Assembly (NCBI GenBank): GCA_021811585.1
Contig: JAJZOG010000011.1
Location: 1-54,137, forward strand
From: a bacterium
GTDB taxonomy: Bacteria > Patescibacteriota > Doudnabacteria > UBA920 > VMFF01
Direction of reading: 5' to 3'
DNA length: 54,137 bases
The translations under genes and the position numbers were made by a program. Of this stretch, positions 1-7,600 are shown one piece after another; the stretch's first letter is position 1, and each line of letters begins with the position of its first letter. Under the pieces are notes generated by a model. That model saw nothing but the letters and a program-made list of their open reading frames with translations. It searched no databases and had not been told where the DNA came from.

Positions 1-32
1 ATTCTAATAGGTTTATAAACTTTTACTGCCAT
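1..32 (-). CDS. rplB: 50S ribosomal protein L2, N-terminal fragment
   Basis: Only ten codons are inside the window; they read MAVKVYKPIR, matching the usual start of L2 (MAVKxYKPxxPGRR). L2 is the large-subunit protein near the peptidyl-transferase centre. The ATG is one base downstream of the rplW stop, and rplB follows rplW in bacterial S10 operons, so position and sequence agree. The gene continues beyond the left edge. Confidence 0.85.
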   Translation of the reverse strand, partial: MAVKVYKPIR

Positions 33-33
33 A

Positions 34-408
34 TTACCTTTCCAGTCCTTGTATTATTTCGCCTTTTCTCAGAGTGACGACCGCCTTTTTCCACGGAGAA
101 GTTCTACTGGTAATTCTCCCGAAATTCTTTGGCTTGCCTTTTACGGAAATCATATTAACCCTCGCGACTTTGACGCCGAAAACTTTTTCCACGGCATTGC
201 GCACTGAAATCTTATTTGCCTTCCGGCTCACTTTAAAAGCATACTTGCCGCTTTCGCCAAGTTTGTAGGATTTTTCCGTGACAAGCGGCTTAATCAAAAC
301 CTTGTAAGCGTCGCCGGTATTCTGCAACGGCTTTAATCCGCCGTTGCGCTCAATTGCCGCCGGCACCTGATCTTCTTCTTTATTCTTTTTTCTGGACAAT
401 AATGCCAT
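34..408 (-). CDS. rplW: 50S ribosomal protein L23
   Basis: Large-subunit protein at the tunnel exit, docking site for trigger factor and SRP. The 124-residue product has the L23 core from about residue 38 (IKPLVTEKSY), then KYAFKVSRKANKISVRNAVEKVF and the NMISVKGKPK/WKKAVVTL C-terminal strands. About 35 residues of charged, low-complexity N-terminus precede the core; ordinary L23 (about 95-100 residues) lacks this. The ATG at 408 lies three bases after the rplD stop, so the genes are co-transcribed. No alternative start removes the extension without cutting close to the core. Confidence 0.95.
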   Translation of the reverse strand: MALLSRKKNKEEDQVPAAIERNGGLKPLQNTGDAYKVLIKPLVTEKSYKLGESGKYAFKVSRKANKISVRNAVEKVFGVKVARVNMISVKGKPKNFGRITSRTSPWKKAVVTLRKGEIIQGLER

Positions 409-411
409 AAA

Positions 412-1053
412 CTATTTTAAATACGTCTTTTCAATAATTTCAATCGAGGTCTTCGGCAAGATGACGCTGTCGTAATTTATCAAATCAACGACATTCAAGC
501 TGTTTGCCTTAATAACCTTTGCATAGCGCAGATTCCTCGCGGATTTTTCTATGGTTTCGTCCTTTTTCGGGATGACAAAAAGAAATTTCTTGGAAGAGCC
601 CGCCAATTTCCCCTTTACGTTTTCCAAAAAAGCGGACATTTCCCTTGTCTTGGCTTTCGGCAATTCCAACTCGGAAAAAATCAAAAAATTATTCGAGGAT
701 GCCTTGTCGCTAAGCACCATGTAAAGGGCTTTGCGCCACTGCTTCTGATTCATTTTCAAGGAATAATTGCGATTGGAACGCGGCCCGAAAGTAATGCCGC
801 CGTGCCTCCAAATAGGAGACCGTATGGAGCCGGCGCGCGCATTGCCGGTACCTTTTTGTTTCCACGGCTTTTTTCCTCCGCCGCGCACTTCGCCGCGGGT
901 TTTTGTATGCGCGATCGCCTGCCTGGAATTCGCCATCTGCATCCTGACCGCCTGCTCTATCAAACCGGCATCCGGCACAATTTCAAAAATCTTCGGATTA
1001 AGATCCAGATCTCCCGCTGCCTGTAAATTTTTATCGTATACTTTCACTTTCAT
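412..1053 (-). CDS. rplD: 50S ribosomal protein L4
   Basis: L4 lines part of the nascent-peptide tunnel and, in some bacteria, autoregulates the S10 operon. The 213-residue product has the diagnostic central block (HTKTRGEVRGGGKKPWKQKGTGNARAGS in the family, seen at about residues 49-76) followed by SPIWRHGGITFGPR and the KMNQKQWRKAL helix. Length is normal. The start MKVKVYDKN at 1053 is nine bases after the rplC stop. Third gene of the rpsJ-rplC-rplD-rplW-rplB operon. Confidence 0.96.
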   Translation of the reverse strand: MKVKVYDKNLQAAGDLDLNPKIFEIVPDAGLIEQAVRMQMANSRQAIAHTKTRGEVRGGGKKPWKQKGTGNARAGSIRSPIWRHGGITFGPRSNRNYSLKMNQKQWRKALYMVLSDKASSNNFLIFSELELPKAKTREMSAFLENVKGKLAGSSKKFLFVIPKKDETIEKSARNLRYAKVIKANSLNVVDLINYDSVILPKTSIEIIEKTYLK

Positions 1054-1062
1054 GGCTGTTTA

Positions 1063-1719
1063 TTATTTCTTGCTTTTCTTTTCCACAACCTGTTTGGCTT
1101 CCAAATCCTTGATTTTCCCGGTGGAAATGATTTGAACCAGGCCTGACCTTGCACCCGGAATCGCGCCTTTTAAAGCAATGAGGTTTTTTTTGGGATCAAT
1201 ATCAATTACCTGCAAATTTTTTACAGTAACAGAAACGCCGCCCATTCTTCCTGCCATGCGCAATCCTTTTCTGGTATGCTGGGGAAATCTTTGGCCAATG
1301 GAGCCGACTGCGCGCGGCTTATCATGGCCGTGAGACGCAGGCATGCCGCTGAAGCCATGCCGCTTAACAGGCCCGGCATAGCCGCGGCCCTTCATCACGC
1401 CGACAACATTTACCATTTCTCCTATTTGAAAATCGGAAATATCTATTTTTTTGCCGACTTCGTATCCGGCAATATCATCCACGCGGAATTCCCTCAAAGC
1501 AGCAAATTTGCCGGCGCCTTTTAAATGTCCGGCAGACGGCTTATTAACGTTCTTTTTCTTTCCAAAACCCACTTGAACCGCCTGATATTTGTCTTTATCC
1601 GCTGTTTTAAGCTGCGTGATAACAACAGGGCCTGCCTGTAAAACAGTAACAGGAACTATTGTTCCTGATTGCAGGAAATGGGAGGTCATATTAAGTTTTC
1701 TTGCTAGGGTAAATTTCAT
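1063..1719 (-). CDS. rplC: 50S ribosomal protein L3
   Basis: Early-assembling large-subunit protein. I start it at the ATG at 1719 (MKFTLARKLNMTSHF), which aligns with the canonical L3 start MKxILGKKLGMTxxF. The open frame continues 12 codons upstream, but those codons lie in a hairpin and resemble no L3. The product is 218 residues and shows VTVLQAGPVVITQLK, the QVGFG motif, GMPASHGHDKPRAVGSIGQ and GRMGG. There is no Shine-Dalgarno; instead a three-tier hairpin ends four bases before the ATG, so initiation may be controlled by structure. Confidence 0.95.
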   Translation of the reverse strand: MKFTLARKLNMTSHFLQSGTIVPVTVLQAGPVVITQLKTADKDKYQAVQVGFGKKKNVNKPSAGHLKGAGKFAALREFRVDDIAGYEVGKKIDISDFQIGEMVNVVGVMKGRGYAGPVKRHGFSGMPASHGHDKPRAVGSIGQRFPQHTRKGLRMAGRMGGVSVTVKNLQVIDIDPKKNLIALKGAIPGARSGLVQIISTGKIKDLEAKQVVEKKSKK

Positions 1720-1723
1720 ACAA

Positions 1724-1784
1724 AACCGAGATGACCCATCAGGCGCATCCGCCATGGGCGGAGGCCTGGTAAACCATCTCGGTT
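1724..1784 (-). promoter_or_regulatory. Stem-loop abutting the rplC start codon
   Basis: Perfect 10-bp inverted repeat, AACCGAGATG at 1724-1733 against CATCTCGGTT at 1775-1784. Inside it are a CAGGC/GCCTG pair (1740-1744 with 1764-1768) and a CCGCC/GGCGG hairpin (1749-1753 with 1757-1761). In the rplC mRNA the helix ends four nucleotides before the ATG and covers the region where a ribosome-binding site would be. Structured leaders controlling ribosomal-protein operons are well known; assigning that role here is inference. Confidence 0.55.
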
Positions 1785-1872
1785 CAATAAGGGTTCGTAT
1801 TTTTTATCAGCTTTTCGGGCTGAAATTTGAAAATTATATGTACTTTGTCGGTTTGCTTCGTTCAGAGGTTAT

Positions 1873-1955
1873 CTTTTCCGCAAAAATATATTTCGAAAAT
1901 TAGAGGGCAGCCCGCCCGGAAGCAATAATTTTCCCAATATATTTTTACGGAAAAG
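1873..1955 (-). promoter_or_regulatory. Long hairpin in the rpsJ-rplC spacer
   Basis: Left arm CTTTTCCGCAAAAATATA (1873-1890) pairs with 1938-1955, 17 of 18 positions. Nested inside is an 8-bp stem, GAAAATTA (1895-1902) with TAATTTTC (1926-1933), around a GC-rich apex. The structure fills most of the 266-base spacer between rpsJ and rplC. It has no T-tract on the minus strand, so it does not look like an intrinsic terminator. An RNA-processing or attenuation element, or a small palindromic repeat, would fit. Confidence 0.5.
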
Positions 1956-1985
1956 AACCAATCTGTATGAAGGAAACCAACCCGA

Positions 1986-2306
1986 CTAACTCATTTTAAT
2001 TTCTACATCAACGCCGGCGGGAAGGTTCAGGTTTGTTAGGGCATCAATTGTTTTTGGGGTGGCGTTGTTGATATCGATTAAGCGCTTATGCACGCGCATT
2101 TCGAATTGTTCTCTGCTATCCTTGTGCACAAAAGTGGAACGAAGCACAGTGTACTTTGTCTTGTCTGTCGGCAAGGGTATTGGCCCTGTAATTTCCGCGC
2201 CATTTCTCTTTGCGGTATCAACAATCTGCTTCGCGGACTGGTCTATGAGCTTGTGATCGTACGCCTTTATCTTTATTCTGATCTTGCTTTTAACTGCCTG
2301 TTCCAT
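1986..2306 (-). CDS. rpsJ: 30S ribosomal protein S10
   Basis: Small-subunit protein, also called NusE for its role in antitermination with NusB. The 106-residue product shows [32 protein letters not shown], the [19 protein letters not shown] signature and the GVDVEIKMS end, all standard. First gene of the S10 operon. A consensus promoter is centred about 60 bases upstream of the ATG, and the tuf terminator separates it from tuf. Confidence 0.97.
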   Translation of the reverse strand: MEQAVKSKIRIKIKAYDHKLIDQSAKQIVDTAKRNGAEITGPIPLPTDKTKYTVLRSTFVHKDSREQFEMRVHKRLIDINNATPKTIDALTNLNLPAGVDVEIKMS

Positions 2307-2352
2307 TGTGGGGACGCTTTTTTAAGTTGCGATTAATTGATAATGCTTGATA

Positions 2353-2381
2353 ATTTTAAATGATTTGCGCCGATTTGTCAA
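2353..2381 (-). promoter_or_regulatory. Sigma-70 type promoter of the S10 operon
   Basis: On the minus strand TTGACA (2376-2381) is followed after exactly 17 bases by TAAAAT (2353-2358). Initiation would fall near 2346, about 40 bases before the rpsJ ATG. It lies just downstream of the tuf terminator, as expected for independent transcription of rpsJ-rplC-rplD-rplW-rplB. Confidence 0.75.
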
Positions 2382-2403
2382 AACATTTCGTTGCTTTTAG
2401 CGC

Positions 2404-2441
2404 AATAAAGGTCTGGCTCATTTTAGAGCCAGACCTTTATT
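2404..2441 (-). terminator. Intrinsic terminator after tuf
   Basis: Perfect 16-bp inverted repeat, AATAAAGGTCTGGCTC (2404-2419) with 2426-2441, and a 6-base loop. It starts six bases after the tuf stop. The T-rich end (CTTTATT) is in the stem in both orientations, so it may act bidirectionally, but only tuf runs into it. Confidence 0.75.
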
Positions 2442-2446
2442 AAAAT

Positions 2447-3634
2447 TTATTTGAGGATCTTGGTAACAACACCCGCGCCCACGGTGTGGCCGCCTTCGCG
2501 AATAGCAAAGCGCAGCTTTTCTTCCATGGCAACGGCTGTAATAAGCTTAACCGTAATTTTTACGGTATCGCCCGGCATAACCATTTCTTGGCCTTCCGGC
2601 AAAATAACTTCTCCGGTAACATCAGTGGTCCTAATGTAGAACTGCGGTTTATATCCTTTAAAGAACGGGGTATGCCTGCCGCCTTCTTCTTTTGTTAAAA
2701 TATAAACTTCGCCTTCAAATTCAGAGTGAGGCGTAACTGTTCCTGTTTTCGCCAAAACCTGGCCGCGTTCGACTTCATCTTTTTTGGTGCCGCGAAGCAA
2801 AATGCCTGCGTTATCCCCTGCCTGGCCTTCATCCAATGATTTATTGAACATTTCAATGCCCGTTACAACTGTCTTTGTGGTTGGGCGCAAGCCGACAATT
2901 TCAACTTCATCATTTACTTTGATTATGCCTCTTTCAATTCTGCCGGTCACAACAGTGCCGCGGCCTTCAATTGAAAAGATATCTTCAATAGGCATTAAGA
3001 ACGGCTTATCGGTTTCGCGGACAGGATCAGGAATATAGGTATCCAATGCCTCAACCAGCTTTAGAATGGAAGGTTCGCCGATTTCGGATTGGTCGCCTTC
3101 CAAGGCCTTTAGCGCTGAACCGCGGATAATTGGAGTGTCTTTGCCCGGATATTCATATTTGGTCAGTAAATCGCGGATTTCTTCTTCAACAAGATCCAAA
3201 AGTTCCTTATCCTGAACCATATCAACTTTGTTCATGTATACGACAATGTAAGGAACGCCCACCTGACGTGCGAGCAAAATATGTTCGCGGGTTTGCGGCA
3301 TTGGGCCGTCGGTTGCCGAAACGACAAGAATCGCGCCGTCCATCTGAGCAGCGCCTGTGATCATGTTTTTAATATAATCGGCGTGTCCCGGGCAATCTAC
3401 GTGAGCATAGTGCCTCTTTTCCGATTCATATTCGGCGTGAGAGGTATTAATCGTAATGCCGCGTGCCTTTTCTTCCGGAGCATTATCAATGGTGTCGTAT
3501 GCGCGCGCTTTTGCAAGCCCTTTTTTCGCAAGGACAGTTGTAATCGCCGCGGTCAAGGTGGTTTTGCCGTGGTCAACGTGGCCCAATGTGCCAACGTTCA
3601 CGTGCACCTTTTTTCTTTCGAATTTCTCTGCCAT
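2447..3634 (-). CDS. tuf: Elongation factor Tu
   Basis: GTPase delivering aminoacyl-tRNA to the ribosome. 395 residues, the usual length. Visible motifs: P-loop GHVDHGKTT (about 18-26), switch I with [17 protein letters not shown], the guanine-specificity motif NKVD, and [10 protein letters not shown] for G5. Domains 2 and 3 are complete through GGRTVGAG-like [15 protein letters not shown]. Unlike EF-G in this window, its guanine-binding motifs are intact. It has its own strong promoter and terminator, so it is a single-gene transcript, separated from fusA by about 7.7 kb. Confidence 0.98.
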   Translation of the reverse strand: MAEKFERKKVHVNVGTLGHVDHGKTTLTAAITTVLAKKGLAKARAYDTIDNAPEEKARGITINTSHAEYESEKRHYAHVDCPGHADYIKNMITGAAQMDGAILVVSATDGPMPQTREHILLARQVGVPYIVVYMNKVDMVQDKELLDLVEEEIRDLLTKYEYPGKDTPIIRGSALKALEGDQSEIGEPSILKLVEALDTYIPDPVRETDKPFLMPIEDIFSIEGRGTVVTGRIERGIIKVNDEVEIVGLRPTTKTVVTGIEMFNKSLDEGQAGDNAGILLRGTKKDEVERGQVLAKTGTVTPHSEFEGEVYILTKEEGGRHTPFFKGYKPQFYIRTTDVTGEVILPEGQEMVMPGDTVKITVKLITAVAMEEKLRFAIREGGHTVGAGVVTKILK

Positions 3635-3813
3635 TTTGTGCTTTTCCCTTTAGGATTGCCGCATTCCGAGCCTGCCGCACAGGCGCGCTTGCCGAAAATG
3701 AGCAATTCCTTATGCCCGAGTATTACTCTTTTTTCCCATTCGGGAGCCAGGGCGAATTAATTAATAATTGTTTTAATTAAATAAACGTTTTTCGACGCTT
3801 ATAATGCCTGAAA

Positions 3814-3842
3814 ATATTAACAAAATTACCATGCGCTGTCAA
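3814..3842 (-). promoter_or_regulatory. Consensus promoter of tuf
   Basis: Minus strand TTGACA (3837-3842), 17-base spacer, TAATAT (3814-3819): one mismatch to the bacterial consensus. Initiation near 3807 would give a 5' leader of roughly 170 bases for tuf. The 358-base stretch 3635-3992 holds this leader and two divergent promoters; I see no gene in it. Confidence 0.8.
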
Positions 3843-3936
3843 ATTTTACAGAAAAAATTTATGAAGCCGCGATTTTGTAGGCGAATTCGTGAAAAATGTA
3901 AGATTTAGAGGGTTTTTAAGTGATTTGGAAAAATGG

Positions 3937-3964
3937 TTGACAAAATGCAACTTTATGATATATT
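3937..3964 (+). promoter_or_regulatory. Promoter of the small plus-strand gene at 3993
   Basis: TTGACA (3937-3942), 16-base spacer, TATATT (3959-3964). Initiation near 3971 leaves about 22 bases before the ATG at 3993, enough for the AGGAGG ribosome-binding site at 3983-3988. The site lies inside the upstream extension of the open frame, which argues against a start at 3933. Confidence 0.65.
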
Positions 3965-3992
3965 GAAGTTTGTCAAATTCCCAGGAGGAAAT

Positions 3993-4592
3993 ATGAGAAC
4001 CCTTTTATCTGTTGGTGTTTTGGTTGTCGTCGGAATTTTTGTGATTGGTTTAATCCTGGCGCTTGGGATTGGTTCATTACATTTAAGATATGGATTAAAC
4101 CAACAACATTCCAAAATTGGCGATATTTATGTGGTTACCCATACTGTCGCGGGATTTACGTGCACCAATTGCGACCCAAATAAAGTCGCGCGAGGCAAGG
4201 AGCCATTAATGGCGCCGACCACAAAGGTGCTGTTACCCGCAAACACTCACATAAGGGCGGCTCAAGCCCTAATGAATATAGATGGGACGACTTTCCTGCC
4301 CGCGTATGCGGCAGGACCGAATGGCATATACAACACAACCAAATTAATTTTGGTTCCAGTATCCGCCTTAGAACGAAACACGGAACCTTCACCAAGCGGA
4401 GCCGTGACTCTAGACCAAGTGCTTAAGCTTTCCCCAATACCTGCACATCCGCCGACCCATAAAATAAAAAAGCACCGCGCAGCGCCTACGGTACACCCTG
4501 TACCGTTTAATCAAGATTTGCCACAATTACAATATTGGTCCTGTATAAATTCAAACACCGTTCCTATTGAACATCATAGGAACGGTGTTTAA
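3993..4592 (+). CDS. Small membrane-anchored protein with FNQDL motif
   Basis: Unrecognised 199-residue protein. Start chosen at 3993 because AGGAGG sits five bases upstream (3983-3988) and a promoter overlaps the longer frame. Residues 5-30 form one hydrophobic segment, so it is a signal-anchor protein with its body probably outside. Residues 50-130 include a lone C-T-N-C pair; the C-terminal third is basic and proline-rich and contains PVPFNQDL. The same FNQDL motif ends the small protein at 10541. Here the frame runs about 23 codons past the motif, through the terminator hairpin, suggesting loss of an earlier stop. Function unknown; extracytoplasmic location is inferred. Confidence 0.65.
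   Translation: MRTLLSVGVLVVVGIFVIGLILALGIGSLHLRYGLNQQHSKIGDIYVVTHTVAGFTCTNCDPNKVARGKEPLMAPTTKVLLPANTHIRAAQALMNIDGTTFLPAYAAGPNGIYNTTKLILVPVSALERNTEPSPSGAVTLDQVLKLSPIPAHPPTHKIKKHRAAPTVHPVPFNQDLPQLQYWSCINSNTVPIEHHRNGV
4553..4590 (+). terminator. Terminator hairpin overlapping a CDS end
   Basis: 15-bp perfect stem (4553-4567 with 4576-4590), loop TGAACATC, followed on the plus strand by T-rich sequence. It serves the gene at 3993 and may stop minus-strand transcription from the 1807-residue gene ending at 4609. The plus-strand reading frame passes through the whole hairpin and stops at its foot. Confidence 0.7.
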
Positions 4593-4608
4593 CTTTTGCG
4601 TTTTAATT

Positions 4609-7600
4609 TTATTTCTTTTCTGCCCGAATTTTCTCAAGGATTTTTTGGAAGATGAGGAGCTTTATAACCTTAATCTCATCATACTTTTCTTTATTCGTTT
4701 TTGCGTCTTGCAGCAAAGATTCAATGCGTCTTTGCAATGATGCCGCGGTTTTATCAAAGTTTCTAAAGCTTGTCATCTTAAAAGGCAAAAATCCGTGGTT
4801 TTTCAGAGCCATACTGAAAATATTAATATCCTTTTCGGGGGTTCCGGTTAATTGAATGTCCATTCTCGCAATCTCTACGAACTTGTGGTAAGGAGCAAGC
4901 TCCCTTTCAGCATGCATTTTGCCTAGTTGCTTGCTGACACGGTCAAATTTTCCTAGCACTCTTTCGCTTGTAATCATTTCCGCCAAATCCTTTAAATTAT
5001 TATCAACCGCTTTTGCATCCTTTCTATCTTTTATCTCAGCATATGGCCAATAGTTCTTTAAAGCTTCAATATCACTCTCTAACTTTCCAATTTCCACATT
5101 TGACACTGATTTAATTTTGACGTCAACAGATTTCTTACTTTCAGATCCGGTTTTTAAAACGGAATCTATTTTCTTCTCTAATTGCTTTTTTACATCTTGT
5201 TCAAAAGCTTTAATTGCCGCTTCTTGTTTGCGCTTCCTTACATTTTCTTTTGTTTCGTTTATTTGCCTGCTAATTCTATCCAGTATTTGCGAATAAACAA
5301 AAATCTTAGCAACATCTGAGACCTTTGCCCCTATCGCATAAGCATGCTCTATCCAAGAATCTATATCAGATTTAAGCATACGTGCTGCAATGCCTGGGTT
5401 TTTACGAACATAGTTAGCAAAGGAGATGTAGTTCCTTACAAACCCTTTCTGTTTATTCAAAATTTTATCCAACTCCAACAAATCCTCAGAAATGTTTCCC
5501 CGGAATGGGAAATCCATATTTGCAACTGATTCCATATCCTTGCCTGTTAACTTCCAATCCTGTTCAGCGTACGTATGCAAAACTTGTTTAATCGCATCAT
5601 TCTTTTGTTCTTCGGGACTCCTGGCTTTCTTTGCGCTATTTACCATAAATTTCTCGGCAATTGCCAAATTCGCAACTTTCTTCGCAGCTGATTTCAAATA
5701 TTCAATCGATTTACGGCTCGTGGAATACCCCGCCTCAGTTAAATATTTGTATAAAGCCCTCGAAAGTGGATCAAGTCCCGCCATAACTTCTTGCGTCTTC
5801 TTTTTTACGCCTTCTTGGGCGGCTTGCAGCTTATCCGACGTTTGTTGGACGGCTTTTGATTTTGCTTCCCGCACCTGCTGAAGAATGCTTTCCTTTTTCG
5901 AAGATTTTTCAACAGGATGAACCTGGGATGCCTGCGGCTCTTGTAATTGCGCTGAAGTTTCCAAAATCTGCGCTTTTTTTCCGGTTCGCCGCTCAAAATC
6001 TTCTTTCCACTTCTGTTGATATTTTTTCAGCCATTTCGCAAATGCCTCCCGATTTGTAATCTTTACACCGTTCGGAGTCGGTTCAAACTCCACGCCCATG
6101 CTTTCCAAGGCCTGACGTTTTGCAGGAGTATCAACAGGGCTTTTAGAAATTGTTTCTTCAAGATGGTCAATAATTTTCCGTACTTCTTTTTCATCATCAA
6201 GATTCGGCAGCGGCGTTTTTGCAAATTCCTTTGTACGCAATTCGTCGAAAGCTCCCCACTCGATTTCGGGACTCCATTGATCGAGTACATTAATTCCCTT
6301 CTCTTTAGCAGCGTTCATTCTTCGCGTTGACGTATAAATTATGGATTCTGTTCCGGTGCCGCGGATTGGCTGTGAATGTTTTTTTGTTCCCGCCCTGGCC
6401 ACGACAATTCTAAGTCCTAAATTTACATCTTCACCTTTGCCTAAGCTCGGATCGAATCCGCCCACCGCAGAAAGGATACTTGCCCTTAAGGCAGTATTGG
6501 CCCCAGAGGTTGGGATTGGCTTTTTTGCTATGCGCTCATACACAAGCGAGTTCTGTTCAAAACGCTTGTCCAAAAAGGAAGCAGGGTCTCTGGCAAAAAA
6601 CTCCGGATCCCAATCAATATGCCCCACAAAACTGTCAGCTTCCGGGTTTTTATCAAATTTATCCAAAAAATTAGAAACATACCGTGGGGAAATTCCAAGC
6701 GTATCGGCATCATTGGTTACCACTATCAACTCCGGCGCTTTTCTACCTCTGGCCATTTGCCGCATCAAAACAGCATCAGCAAGTATTCGCCTGACCTTGC
6801 CTATTACATTTTTGCCATTTTCTATTTCATCGTTCGGCAACTTTCTATGAAATACCCTGATATTAAGTTTGGGGTTATCCTTCTTAAACCTTTGTATTTC
6901 TGCCAATGTTTCTTCCGAATCCAATAATGCTCCTGTTTTTGCATGGGTTTCCGGGTTATTCACAAATAAAACTATCTCAAACAGCGAAGGGTCCAATGGT
7001 TGGCCTTTCATATCTGTTTGTGAAGTATAAGTTTCCAGTGTCCTATAAATATTTTTACTTTCCTGATGGCCGGCAACAGGTATCATTATGGACATGCGGC
7101 AACCATATTTCATTGGCGGCAGTTCCGCGGAAATTTCGCGAATCATTTTTTTATGCTCAGGCGACAATCTGTCCAAATATTGCTTTATTTCAGAATATTG
7201 GTCCAAATCAGCGTCAGGATTTTCTCGCAAAGTCCTCGATAAAACTGCCCTGAATTTTTCAAAATTCTTTTCGGTAAAAAATTGCCCATATCCTTCATAA
7301 CCATAACCGCCATAACCGTATGCGTAGGGATTTATATATGGCTCCGGTTTCGACAGAACCGGTTCCGGCGGAGTTGGCGTTGGAGACGGTGTTATGTTGG
7401 GTGTGGAATCAGGAGTGTAAGTTGGTTCAAGCGGCGTTCGGCCCATAATTGGCAGCCAAAGCGGCGGATCAATACGATAATCCGCATTATGCCCAATAAT
7501 GGTTGTGGAAAACTGTTTAATAGCCAGGCCCGGATTTTTTATTGAATTGGCGCCAACGTCTGTGGCTAAGGTTCTTATATGCTCAACGCCAGCTTTATCA

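Noticed and set aside
1720-1755. Upstream extension of rplC (12 extra codons)
   Set aside because: The extra codons lie in a perfect hairpin and match no L3 N-terminus, whereas MKFTLARKLNMT aligns with the canonical start.
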